DNA from: an uncultured Roseburia sp.
GTDB taxonomy: Bacteria; Bacillota_A; Clostridia; Lachnospirales; Lachnospiraceae
Reading direction: 5' to 3'
Assembly (NCBI GenBank): GCA_900753715.1
Contig: CAAEAE010000162.1
Location: forward strand, 1-7,744
Length of the DNA stretch: 7,744 bases
Every line of letters begins with the position of its first letter. Within the stretch, counting starts at the first letter, position 1. Positions 1 through 5,667 of the stretch are shown here, in pieces. The translations under genes and the position numbers were made by a program. Below the pieces are notes generated by a model, which had not been told where the DNA came from, ran no database searches, and saw only the letters and a list, made by a program, of their open reading frames with translations.

Positions 1-165
1 ACGGATATTTATTCGGCGCTTGCTCCGGATCCTAAATCCATTTTGGTCTTTGCCATTCTGTGGCTGACACATTTCGGATATAAAAGAATCAAAAAAACTG
101 CACCGTCGCCGATTATAATGATACTCTTTTCTGCCGCACTCGGCATGTTGCTTTGGGGAGTATAA
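1..165 (+). CDS. C-terminal end of a membrane transporter, probably chromate transporter (ChrA) family (partial)
   Basis: Only the last 54 codons are present; the reading frame is open from the first base and ends in TAA at 163-165. The peptide has two hydrophobic stretches, one around residues 14-22 (SILVFAILWL region) and one at residues 38-54 (PIIMILFSAALGMLLWGV). They are separated by a short basic linker, KRIKKT, followed by a conserved-looking SPI. A basic linker, then an (H/S)PI motif and a final helix with a small-residue LG pattern just before the stop, is how many chromate-transporter-family permeases end. That assignment comes from memory of the family and rests on a short fragment, so another multi-helix permease is possible. 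A terminator follows 20 bases after the stop, so this is the last gene of its transcript. Confidence 0.5.
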   Translation, partial: TDIYSALAPDPKSILVFAILWLTHFGYKRIKKTAPSPIIMILFSAALGMLLWGV

Positions 166-185
166 AACACAGCCTGTGCCAATTT

Positions 186-217
186 GCCGTCCGAAACCGG
201 GCGGCTTTTCTGTTTTT
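186..217 (+). terminator. Rho-independent terminator of the upstream transporter gene
   Basis: GCCGTCCG (186-193) pairs with CGGGCGGC (198-205) around an AAAC loop, giving an 8-bp GC-rich stem with one G-U pair. It is followed directly by a T-rich run (TTTTCTGTTTTT). It lies 20 bases after the transporter stop codon. Confidence 0.85.
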
Positions 218-350
218 ACGGAAATATACTGCTCACTATTCCAGACTGACGGACACCGCCATTGTAGAATAAATCACTTTGCAGTAACTGTTACGCCCGC
301 AACCTTAATCAAAGATCAAAATTTTTTCTGATCATTTTCCTGTTAGCTAT
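218..350. other. Intergenic region between two convergent transcripts, no gene seen
   Basis: This stretch separates the plus-strand transporter terminator from the minus-strand rubrerythrin terminator. I see no convincing open reading frame or ribosome binding site. The only structure noticed is a small interrupted palindrome, GTAAC-T-GTTAC near 284-294, and an AT-rich partial inverted repeat (GATCAAAA with a later TTTTCTGATC) near 315-334. Neither is strong enough to assign a role. Confidence 0.4.
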
Positions 351-397
351 AAAAAAGCACAACGCCACAGAGTTTTAAATCTCTGTGGCGTTGTGCT
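351..397 (-). terminator. Strong terminator of the perR-rubrerythrin operon
   Basis: AGCACAACGCCACAGAG (356-372) and CTCTGTGGCGTTGTGCT (381-397) form a perfect 17-bp inverted repeat with an 8-base AT loop. The run AAAAAA at 351-356 reads as a U tract on the minus strand, so the terminator works for minus-strand transcription leaving the rubrerythrin gene about 60 bases away. On the plus strand no T run follows the stem directly. Confidence 0.88.
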
Positions 398-459
398 GCT
401 CTCAATCGGTCACTTTTTGAAAGTATCCTTATGTGAGCCTGCCTTTTTACAAGGGTTTC

Positions 460-1002
460 TTACTTGTTGAAGTATCTCTTCAAAAGTCCCTCGAAAGCCT
501 TGCCGTGACGGGCTTCATCCTTCGCCATTTCATGCACCGTGTCATGGATTGCGTCGAGATTCAGCTCCTTTGCTCTCTTGGCAAGATCAAATTTTCCTGA
601 GGTAGCGCCGTTCTCGGCATCCACTCTCATCTGTAAATTCTTCCGGGTGGAATCGGTCACAACCTCTCCTAACAGTTCTGCGAATTTTGCCGCATGCTCC
701 GCTTCCTCATAGGCAGCCTTCTCCCAGTAGAGTCCGATTTCGGGATAGCCCTCCCTGTGTGCCACTCTTGCCATTGCAAGGTACATACCAACCTCGCTGC
801 ACTCGCCCTCAAAGTTAGCGCGAAGATCCTTGATGATATCCTCGGGAGCGCCCTGTGCGACACCTACTACATGCTCTGCTGCCCAGGTCTTGTCACCCTC
901 CTGAACGGCAAATTTAGATGCGGGAGCATGGCAGATGGGGCATTCTTCCGGTGCCTCGTCTCCTTCGTGAACATAACCACATACTTGACATACGAATTTC
1001 AT
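460..1002 (-). CDS. rbr: Rubrerythrin with N-terminal rubredoxin domain (reverse rubrerythrin)
   Basis: A cytoplasmic non-haem iron protein of 180 residues. It is expected to reduce hydrogen peroxide to water using electrons from an NAD(P)H-linked donor, as reverse rubrerythrins do in clostridia. The rubredoxin-type iron site is N-terminal: CQVCG at residues 5-9 and CPIC at 21-24. A ferritin-like four-helix domain follows. Its carboxylate-bridged di-iron ligands are visible as E67, an E-x-x-H at E100/H103, E130, and a second E-x-x-H at E163/H166. In classical rubrerythrin the rubredoxin domain is at the C-terminus, so the domain order here is the reversed type. The start is supported by AAGGAG nine bases upstream (1012-1017). 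It lies 33 bases downstream of perR on the same strand and ends before a strong terminator, so the two form an operon under probable PerR control. Confidence 0.95.
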   Translation of the reverse strand: MKFVCQVCGYVHEGDEAPEECPICHAPASKFAVQEGDKTWAAEHVVGVAQGAPEDIIKDLRANFEGECSEVGMYLAMARVAHREGYPEIGLYWEKAAYEEAEHAAKFAELLGEVVTDSTRKNLQMRVDAENGATSGKFDLAKRAKELNLDAIHDTVHEMAKDEARHGKAFEGLLKRYFNK

Positions 1003-1035
1003 AAGCTTTTTCTCCTTTTCTTTTTTGATTTTTGT

Positions 1036-1428
1036 TTAGTGTTCCCCGGTTTGGCCGCAATCAGCACACAAACCGTAAAAATAAGCGATATATCCGTGGA
1101 TCTCTCCATCAAAGCCTTCCTGCGCCGTATCCTTGATGAAATCAATGTTTTCCATATCCAGATCGCTGACGGCACCGCATTTGCTGCATATAAAATGGTG
1201 ATGCGGCGAAGTGTCGTAGTCGAAATGATCAACGCCGTCCCCAAGTCTCAGGCGGAGAATCTCGCCGGAGTCGGCAAGCATGGTCAGATTGCGGTAGACC
1301 GTTCCTAAGCTGATATTTGGAAGCTCCTGTCGGATTGCCATGTAAACCTTGTCTGCTGTGGGGTGATCCTTGCGTGTGGAAAGGTATTTTTTGATTTCCT
1401 CTCGTTGACGGCTGAACTTGACTGTCAT
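1036..1428 (-). CDS. perR: Fur-family peroxide-sensing repressor, PerR type
   Basis: A 130-residue metal-dependent repressor with an N-terminal winged helix (HPTADKVY through SLGTVYRNL) and a C-terminal dimerisation domain. Two CxxC pairs, CSKC (81-84) and CADC (121-124), form the structural zinc site. The five regulatory metal ligands known from Bacillus PerR can be aligned: H22, D70, H76, H78 and D89. Aspartate at position 70, where Fur proteins carry glutamate, favours a peroxide sensor over an iron sensor. The longest open frame starts at a GTG at 1434, but that codon overlaps the Shine-Dalgarno AAGGAG (1439-1434). The ATG at 1428 lies five bases after it and is taken as the start. The gene is first in an operon with rubrerythrin, a known PerR target in clostridia. 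A palindromic operator and near-consensus promoter lie just upstream, which suggests autoregulation. Confidence 0.9.
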   Translation of the reverse strand: MTVKFSRQREEIKKYLSTRKDHPTADKVYMAIRQELPNISLGTVYRNLTMLADSGEILRLRLGDGVDHFDYDTSPHHHFICSKCGAVSDLDMENIDFIKDTAQEGFDGEIHGYIAYFYGLCADCGQTGEH

Positions 1429-1445
1429 ATCCACTCCTTAATAAT

Positions 1446-1458
1446 AGTAATGATTACT
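1446..1458. promoter_or_regulatory. Probable PerR operator (Per box)
   Basis: AGTAATGATTACT is a perfect 6-1-6 palindrome centred on position 1452. Its core TAATNATTA matches the core of the Bacillus PerR box TTATAATNATTATAA. It begins 18 bases upstream of the perR ATG and covers the expected transcription start (about 1458) of the perR promoter, a position suited to repression. The outer bases differ from the Bacillus consensus, so assignment to PerR is an inference from position and core match. Confidence 0.7.
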
Positions 1459-1464
1459 CTTTTT

Positions 1465-1492
1465 ATTATATTGAAAATTCTGCGGATGTCAA
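1465..1492 (-). promoter_or_regulatory. Sigma-A-type promoter for perR-rubrerythrin
   Basis: Read on the minus strand, a consensus -35 TTGACA (1492-1487) is separated by 16 bases from a consensus -10 TATAAT (1470-1465). Transcription would start near 1458, inside the palindromic operator. Confidence 0.82.
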
Positions 1493-1567
1493 TAGCTTTT
1501 TGAAAATTTGTTTATACTTTTTTTAGGATAAAGTTTTACGCAATTAATTTCTTTTTATAAGAAACAA

Positions 1568-1585
1568 TGCTATAATCTGCTATAA
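1568..1585 (+). promoter_or_regulatory. Extended -10 promoter for the two-component system, with a 10-bp-spaced direct repeat
   Basis: TGCTATAAT at 1568-1576 is an extended -10 element (TGN plus TATAAT). No good -35 is present at the right distance (TTTCTT at 1548-1553), as is common for extended -10 promoters. The octamer TGCTATAA occurs at 1568 and again at 1578, one helical turn apart. OmpR-family regulators often bind such direct repeats, so autoregulation by the downstream response regulator is possible but unproven. The predicted start near 1583 gives a leader of about 35 bases. Confidence 0.55.
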
Positions 1586-1617
1586 GATGAATGGCAATTT
1601 GCGGAATGGAGACCGGT

Positions 1618-3105
1618 ATGAAATTCAAGACGAGACTGCGGGTTACGTTTGCCACCATCATTGTACTGCCGCTGCTGTTGACTGCGCTGGCGTTTATGAC
1701 CATTGGAGTGTTTCTGATGAAGAGGCAGCAGGCGGTGGGATTCAATGAGATGGACTACTCTACCATATCAGACAGTGTCCAAACCATAGGAAAGCAGACT
1801 CAGGAGCTCTACGAGAGCCTGTTGGAGCAGCTTGAGGAAGATCCTACGGTATTTGAGGACAAGGGATATCTGCAAAGCATCAGTGACGGTATCGGAAGAA
1901 AAAATTCCTATATTCTGGTGCGCAAGGGAAAGGATATTTACTACACCGGAAATGAGAGTGCCGCGGAGCAGATCATTGACAAGCTCCCCGGGTACGGTTA
2001 TGACACGGAAGTCAGTTCCACGGGCTTTTACTTCAACGACTCCCAGAAGTATGTGAAGCAGCTTGATTTTACTTTTTCGGACGGCACGCCGGGAAGTCTT
2101 TTCATTATTACAAAGGTAACGAGCCTGATCTCAAGGACGCTTCTGGTGGATATGTTTATTGCCATCTTTGTGATTCTGATTTTTACCAGCTTCATGCTGA
2201 CAAGATGGATTCACCACGGCGTGTTTGACCCGATCAACCAGCTCAATGTGGCCATGAAAAAAATCAAGGACGGCAATTTCGATTACATGCTTTCCACGGA
2301 GAGCAAGGGTGAGATCGGGGATTTGTACCGCAATTATGAGGACATGAGACTGCGGCTGAAGGAATCCACGGAGGAGAAGCTGCAGCAGGAGAAGCAGAAC
2401 AGGGAGCTGATCAGCAATATTTCCCACGATCTGAAAACGCCCATCACTGCCATCAAGGGTTACATGGAGGGCATTATGGACGGGGTGGCGGACACACCCG
2501 AGAAGATGGACAAATATATCAAGACGGTTTACAACAAGGCGAATGACATGGACAGGCTCATCAATGAGCTGACCATATATTCCGGTATTGACAACAACCG
2601 GATTCCCTACAATTTCCACCGCATCAATGTGGCGGAGTATTTCGGGGACTGCATCGAGGAAGTGGGACTGGAGCTGGAATCCAAGAACATCGAGCTGAAT
2701 TACTCCAACCTTGTGTCGCCGGACACGGTCATCATTGCAGACCCGGAGCAGATGAAGCGTGTAATCAACAATATTATAAGCAACAGCGTCAAATACATGG
2801 ACAAGGAGAAGGGTGTGATCGACATCCGCATTCTGGATGAGGTGGATTCGGTCAGAATAGAGATCGAGGACAACGGAAGGGGAATCGCGGCAAAGGATCT
2901 GCCAAAGATATTTGAGCGGTTTTACCGCACCGACACCTCACGCAACTCGTCCAAGGGCGGAAGCGGAATTGGTCTTTCCATTGTGAAAAAGATTATCGAG
3001 GATCACGGCGGATACATCTGGGCGACGAGCAAGGAGGGCGAGGGAACCTGCATGCATTTTGTGATCCGAAAGTACAAGGAATTACAGCGGGATGATGAGC
3101 AATGA
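1618..3105 (+). CDS. Membrane-bound sensor histidine kinase of a two-component system
   Basis: A 495-residue sensor kinase that should autophosphorylate and pass phosphate to the regulator encoded next. Topology: transmembrane helix 1 at about residues 10-34, an extracytoplasmic sensor loop of roughly 140 residues, transmembrane helix 2 at about 175-197, then a HAMP linker (about 198-250). The HisKA domain carries SHDLKTP with the phospho-acceptor H270. The ATPase domain shows the N box (N385, N389), DNGRGI (418-423), FERFYR (432-437) and GGSGIGLSIV (447-456). The frame opens earlier, at ATG 1591, but only the ATG at 1618 has a Shine-Dalgarno (GGAG 1608-1611, six bases away), so that start is chosen. 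The stop lies 25 bases before the regulator start. The stimulus cannot be told from the loop, which has no motif I recognise. Confidence 0.93.
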   Translation: MKFKTRLRVTFATIIVLPLLLTALAFMTIGVFLMKRQQAVGFNEMDYSTISDSVQTIGKQTQELYESLLEQLEEDPTVFEDKGYLQSISDGIGRKNSYILVRKGKDIYYTGNESAAEQIIDKLPGYGYDTEVSSTGFYFNDSQKYVKQLDFTFSDGTPGSLFIITKVTSLISRTLLVDMFIAIFVILIFTSFMLTRWIHHGVFDPINQLNVAMKKIKDGNFDYMLSTESKGEIGDLYRNYEDMRLRLKESTEEKLQQEKQNRELISNISHDLKTPITAIKGYMEGIMDGVADTPEKMDKYIKTVYNKANDMDRLINELTIYSGIDNNRIPYNFHRINVAEYFGDCIEEVGLELESKNIELNYSNLVSPDTVIIADPEQMKRVINNIISNSVKYMDKEKGVIDIRILDEVDSVRIEIEDNGRGIAAKDLPKIFERFYRTDTSRNSSKGGSGIGLSIVKKIIEDHGGYIWATSKEGEGTCMHFVIRKYKELQRDDEQ

Positions 3106-3130
3106 AACAAATCAGAAACGGAGGAAAACT

Positions 3131-3823
3131 ATGAGCAAAATATTAATCATTGAAGACGAGGAAGCAATCGCAGATCTGGAGAAGGATTATCTGGAGCTGA
3201 GTGATTTTGAGGTGGAGATCAAGAACACCGGAGATGCGGGATTGGAAGCCGCTCTTCAGGAGAATGTGGATCTGGTGGTGCTGGATCTCATGCTGCCCGG
3301 AATGGATGGGTTTGAGGTGTGCAAGAAGATCCGTGAAAAAAAGAACATCCCGATCCTGATGGTTTCCGCAAAGAAGGATGACATTGACAAGATCAGGGGA
3401 CTGGGGCTCGGAGCAGATGATTACATGACGAAGCCTTTCAGCCCCAGCGAGCTTGTGGCGAGAGTGAAGGCGCATCTTGCCAGATATGACAGACTGGTGG
3501 GAACGGCTGCAAAGTCCCAGAACGATATTGTGGAGATCAGAGGAATCCGCATTGATAAAACGGCAAGGCGCGTCTATGTGGACGGTGTGGAGAAGGCGTT
3601 TACAACAAAGGAGTTTGATCTTCTGACCTTCCTTGCGGAGCACCCGAACCATGTATTTACGAAGGAAGAGCTTTTCAGGGAAATCTGGGATATGGATTCC
3701 ATCGGAGACATTGCAACGGTGACGGTGCATATTAAGAAGATCAGGGAGAAGATCGAGTACGATACTGCAAAGCCCCAATATATCGAGACGATTTGGGGCG
3801 TGGGGTATAGATTTAAAGTGTAA
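3131..3823 (+). CDS. OmpR/PhoB-family response regulator
   Basis: A 230-residue DNA-binding response regulator and cognate partner of the preceding kinase. The receiver domain (about 1-120) has the acidic pair E8/D9, the phosphorylation site D52 in VVLDLMLPGMDG, the switch residues S79 and Y98, and K101 followed by proline. The C-terminal winged-helix domain (about 133-229) includes FTTKEFDLL, the recognition region TVTVHIKKIREKI, and ends in the typical GVGYRFKV. A longer frame begins at 3092 inside the kinase gene. The ATG at 3131 is preferred because GGAGG (3120-3124) lies six bases upstream and the receiver domain begins exactly there. Kinase-before-regulator order is less common than the reverse. 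No terminator is recognised after its stop. Confidence 0.94.
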   Translation: MSKILIIEDEEAIADLEKDYLELSDFEVEIKNTGDAGLEAALQENVDLVVLDLMLPGMDGFEVCKKIREKKNIPILMVSAKKDDIDKIRGLGLGADDYMTKPFSPSELVARVKAHLARYDRLVGTAAKSQNDIVEIRGIRIDKTARRVYVDGVEKAFTTKEFDLLTFLAEHPNHVFTKEELFREIWDMDSIGDIATVTVHIKKIREKIEYDTAKPQYIETIWGVGYRFKV

Positions 3824-3828
3824 AGAAA

Positions 3829-3857
3829 TTGAAGATGTTTCTTGGTGAGAATATAAC
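3829..3857 (+). promoter_or_regulatory. Promoter for the MNT-HEPN gene pair
   Basis: TTGAAG (3829-3834) and TATAAC (3852-3857) are separated by 17 bases. The element begins six bases after the response-regulator stop, so the gene pair can be transcribed independently of the two-component operon. Confidence 0.6.
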
Positions 3858-3899
3858 CAAAGTGAGAAAAATTTGATAAAGTTTTGGGAGGTGATATGG

Positions 3900-4238
3900 A
3901 TGTGCACAGAATCTCAGTTGAACAGTATTTCGAGAGCAATGGTGGAATGTTACAAGTGTGTATACGGTAATGATATTGTTGAAATTATTCTTTATGGCTC
4001 TTATGCAAGGGGTGATTATAAAGAAGATTCTGATATTGATATTGTTGCAGTCGTACATGGTTCCCGCGTGGATTTGCAAGAAAAACTAAAAACTGTTTGG
4101 GATGTTTCAGCAGAACTTGGATTGGAAAATGATATTATAGTTTCTCCGGCGGTAATTCCCTACGATGAATTCGTAAAATATAAACAGTCGCTTCCATATT
4201 ATCGAAATATTGCAGAGGAGGGCAAAAAGATTGGATGA
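3900..4238 (+). CDS. MNT-type nucleotidyltransferase, antitoxin-like partner of a HEPN protein
   Basis: A 112-residue minimal nucleotidyltransferase of the polymerase-beta superfamily. The family signature is clear: GSYARG (residues 33-38), then SDIDI with metal-binding D45 and D47. D78, in a short hydrophobic strand, is a likely third carboxylate. In the well-studied MntA-HepT systems this protein is the antitoxin, transferring AMP to a tyrosine of the HEPN toxin; that role is inferred here from the pairing. The frame is open from a TTG at 3873, but the Shine-Dalgarno GGGAGG (3886-3891) points to ATG 3900, eight bases away. A nearer ATG at 3896 is out of frame and opens only a 24-codon frame. 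The 3' end overlaps the HEPN gene by eight bases, implying coupled translation. The region is more AT-rich than its neighbours, consistent with transfer. Confidence 0.87.
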   Translation: MCTESQLNSISRAMVECYKCVYGNDIVEIILYGSYARGDYKEDSDIDIVAVVHGSRVDLQEKLKTVWDVSAELGLENDIIVSPAVIPYDEFVKYKQSLPYYRNIAEEGKKIG

Positions 4239-4623
4239 TTTGATTCACTATCGTTTATCCTTTGCAAGAGAAAAACTGACGTCTGCAAAGCTGCTTTTGG
4301 AAGCGGGACTATATAAGGATTCCGTTGGAAGATCCTATTATGCTATATTTTCAGCTATAAGGGCTATTCTTGCTGTAAGACAGGTTGATTTTTCAAAGCA
4401 TGCGGGGGTAATTGCTTATTTTCAAAAGGAATTTATAAAGACAGGCATTTTTGATAAGAAATACTCGAAATATTTGCAACAAGCATTTCAAATCAGAAAC
4501 AGTTGTGACTATGATGATTTTTTTATTGTTTCCAAGCAGGATGCCGAAGAACAGTATGAGCGCGCTACAGAAATTTTGGCGCTTATCGAGGAATATATGA
4601 AAGAGTTAAATAGCTCATGCTAA
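4231..4623 (+). CDS. HEPN-domain protein, toxin-like partner of the MNT gene
   Basis: A 130-residue all-helical HEPN protein. It has the family pattern SYYAIFSAIRAIL (residues 35-47), KHAGVI (56-61), and a late RNSCDYDD motif (89-96). Known HEPN toxins are metal-independent RNases with an R-x(4-6)-H active site. Here arginine R89 is followed at the equivalent spacing by tyrosine Y94 and no histidine, so nuclease activity is doubtful or uses a variant site. In MntA-HepT the tyrosine near this motif is the AMPylation target, so Y94 is a candidate acceptor. The start is TTG 4231, eight bases after GGAGGG (4217-4222) and overlapping the end of the MNT gene. The frame is open further upstream to a TTG at 4210, which has no ribosome binding site. 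A free-standing HEPN protein of non-toxin function is an alternative. Confidence 0.83.
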   Translation: MDDLIHYRLSFAREKLTSAKLLLEAGLYKDSVGRSYYAIFSAIRAILAVRQVDFSKHAGVIAYFQKEFIKTGIFDKKYSKYLQQAFQIRNSCDYDDFFIVSKQDAEEQYERATEILALIEEYMKELNSSC

Positions 4624-4624
4624 T

Positions 4625-4825
4625 AAAAGCGTACTTGTTCTTTTGCGTGATAACTGACTATCAGCAAAAACACTTATTACAAGAGATTTTATAGCTTCTA
4701 TGCGCAGAATTATGCCTATTATACTTAAAAAGTACGGTTTTAACATTGATGGCAAAGATGAGTTAGTGCGAAAGAACAGAGAAAAGGCTTATGAAGTAAT
4801 GTGTCAGCAGGAACATGGACGATAA
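4625..4825 (+). pseudogene. Remnant of an unrecognised small gene, interrupted by TGA
   Basis: Just after the HEPN stop one frame reads as protein-like sequence on both sides of an in-frame TGA at 4655-4657. Upstream are ten residues (KSVLVLLRDN); downstream, 55 codons run to TAA at 4823. The second part includes an ATG at 4700 giving a 41-residue peptide with MRRIMPIILKKYGF followed by a charged, helix-like tail rich in K, R and E. No ribosome binding site precedes that ATG. I do not recognise the family. It is most likely the decayed 3' end of a gene lost when the neighbouring cassette inserted or rearranged. Chance protein-like composition in AT-rich DNA is the main alternative. Confidence 0.35.
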
Positions 4826-4831
4826 ATCAAA

Positions 4832-4859
4832 TTGCCAAAATGAAGATATTTGATATAAT
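4832..4859 (+). promoter_or_regulatory. Promoter for the GNAT acetyltransferase gene
   Basis: TTGCCA (4832-4837) and TATAAT (4854-4859) are separated by 16 bases, and TGA directly before the -10 adds an extended -10 element. It lies about 40 bases upstream of the start codon at 4902. Confidence 0.7.
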
Positions 4860-4901
4860 TGATGTGGAATAAGGCTGAACAAAAGCAACGCAAGGTATTG
4901 T

Positions 4902-5318
4902 ATGGAAGAATTACAGATTGAATTGGTAGATAATGCATTAACGGCAGAAAACTTTATTAGGTTAAAGGTGGCAACTGGATTTATGGATAGACCATTGAAA
5001 CAAGTAGAAAGAGCCTTAGAAAATGGCTTATTCAATGTTTCAGCAATATATGAAGGGAAAGTTGTTGGAATGGGAAGGCTTGTTGGAGATGGTGCTATGT
5101 ATTGGTATTTACAAGAAATTATTGTTCTTCCAGAGTACCAAGGTAAAGGAATTGGAAAAAAGATAGTAAATAGACTGATAGATTATATTAAGAGTGCGTC
5201 AATGCCTGGAACAGGAGTAGAAGTTGGTTTAACAGCTGTAAAAGGAAAAGAACCATTTTATGAAAAACTTGGATTTTCCTTGGGTTCATCTGGTATGAAA
5301 AGATGGATTGAAGTATGA
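4902..5318 (+). CDS. GNAT-family N-acetyltransferase
   Basis: A 138-residue single-domain acetyltransferase that should move an acetyl group from acetyl-CoA to an unknown amine. Motif A, which binds the CoA pyrophosphate, is visible as IIVLPEYQGKGIGKKIV (residues 73-89) with the Q/R-x-x-G-x-G pattern at 80-85. The C-terminal motif EPFYEKLGF (117-125) is typical of small GNAT proteins. The length is normal for the family and the gene appears intact. The ribosome binding site is modest (AAGG at 4892-4895, six bases from ATG). It has its own promoter and terminator, so it is a one-gene unit within the AT-rich block that also holds the MNT-HEPN pair. The substrate cannot be predicted; small metabolites, aminoglycosides and peptides are all possible. 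Confidence 0.9.
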   Translation: MEELQIELVDNALTAENFIRLKVATGFMDRPLKQVERALENGLFNVSAIYEGKVVGMGRLVGDGAMYWYLQEIIVLPEYQGKGIGKKIVNRLIDYIKSASMPGTGVEVGLTAVKGKEPFYEKLGFSLGSSGMKRWIEV

Positions 5319-5377
5319 GTTGCTTTTGGGGTGAGCCAAATAGGTTCAAGGTCTAAGGTTTACACGCTTTAAATAGG

Positions 5378-5410
5378 AACCTCAGTGAAGAAATTCGCTG
5401 AGGTTTTTCG
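5378..5410 (+). terminator. Rho-independent terminator after the GNAT gene
   Basis: AACCTCAGTGAA (5378-5389) pairs with TTCGCTGAGGTT (5394-5405) around a GAAA loop, a 12-bp stem with one G-U pair. It runs into TTTTT and a further T-rich stretch. It lies 60 bases after the GNAT stop. Confidence 0.88.
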
Positions 5411-5667
5411 TTTTGCTATCTCTGTACTCGAGTTTGTTGCCCCCATCCTTTTCATTATATTTTCAAATCCTGCTGCCTGATCCACCTGCGAATTGCTTTC
5501 TCTGCATGCTGCCAATATCATTGCAAAACCTCTTTTTTATCTGTAGTCCCCACTTCATTTTTACTCTTAAATTATTTCCGCTTTTATGCGTCCTTTTTGT
5601 GTGCTACACTGACAGGGGATACCTCCTGCCGGAACGTGATTATTGAATTTGAAAGGACGGAAAAGAT
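5411..5667. other. Pyrimidine-rich non-coding stretch upstream of ogt
   Basis: This stretch, on the plus strand, is strongly enriched in C and T as far as about 5600. Open frames through it are low-complexity (rich in S, L, F and P) and are not believable genes. Near the ogt end, TGCTACACT at 5602-5610 could be a weak extended -10 element, but no -35 is convincing, so the ogt promoter is not clearly placed. No repeat or structured RNA was recognised. Confidence 0.4.

Noticed and set aside
694..1308. Long plus-strand open frame of about 204 codons antisense to rubrerythrin and perR
   Set aside because: It is the shadow of two well-supported minus-strand genes with intact motifs, and has no ribosome binding site or family signature.
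1429..1434. GTG start giving a PerR two residues longer
   Set aside because: The GTG overlaps the Shine-Dalgarno sequence; the ATG at 1428 has correct spacing.
2131..2619. Minus-strand open frame within the histidine kinase gene
   Set aside because: It lies entirely opposite the transmembrane, HAMP and HisKA coding region, which is convincing on the plus strand.
3143..3907. Minus-strand open frame of about 254 codons opposite the response regulator
   Set aside because: The plus strand encodes a complete receiver and winged-helix regulator. The antisense frame is rich in H, L and I with no recognisable motif.
3896..3970. ATG closer to the Shine-Dalgarno than the MNT start, opening a 24-codon frame
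   Set aside because: The spacing to GGGAGG is only four bases and the peptide is short and unrecognised; the in-frame ATG at 3900 has better spacing and leads into a conserved domain.
4655..4657. In-frame TGA as a selenocysteine codon
   Set aside because: No selenocysteine insertion hairpin was recognised downstream, the family is unknown, and the upstream part lacks a start codon, so simple decay explains it.
5369..5521. Minus-strand frame of about 50 codons across the pyrimidine-rich stretch, with a GAGG seven bases before its ATG
   Set aside because: Its last third is simply the translated hairpin of the GNAT terminator, there is no promoter, and the peptide matches no family I know. Probably chance, though a small gene cannot be fully excluded.
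5413..5646. Plus-strand frame of 77 codons before ogt
   Set aside because: Low-complexity peptide produced by pyrimidine-rich DNA; no ribosome binding site.
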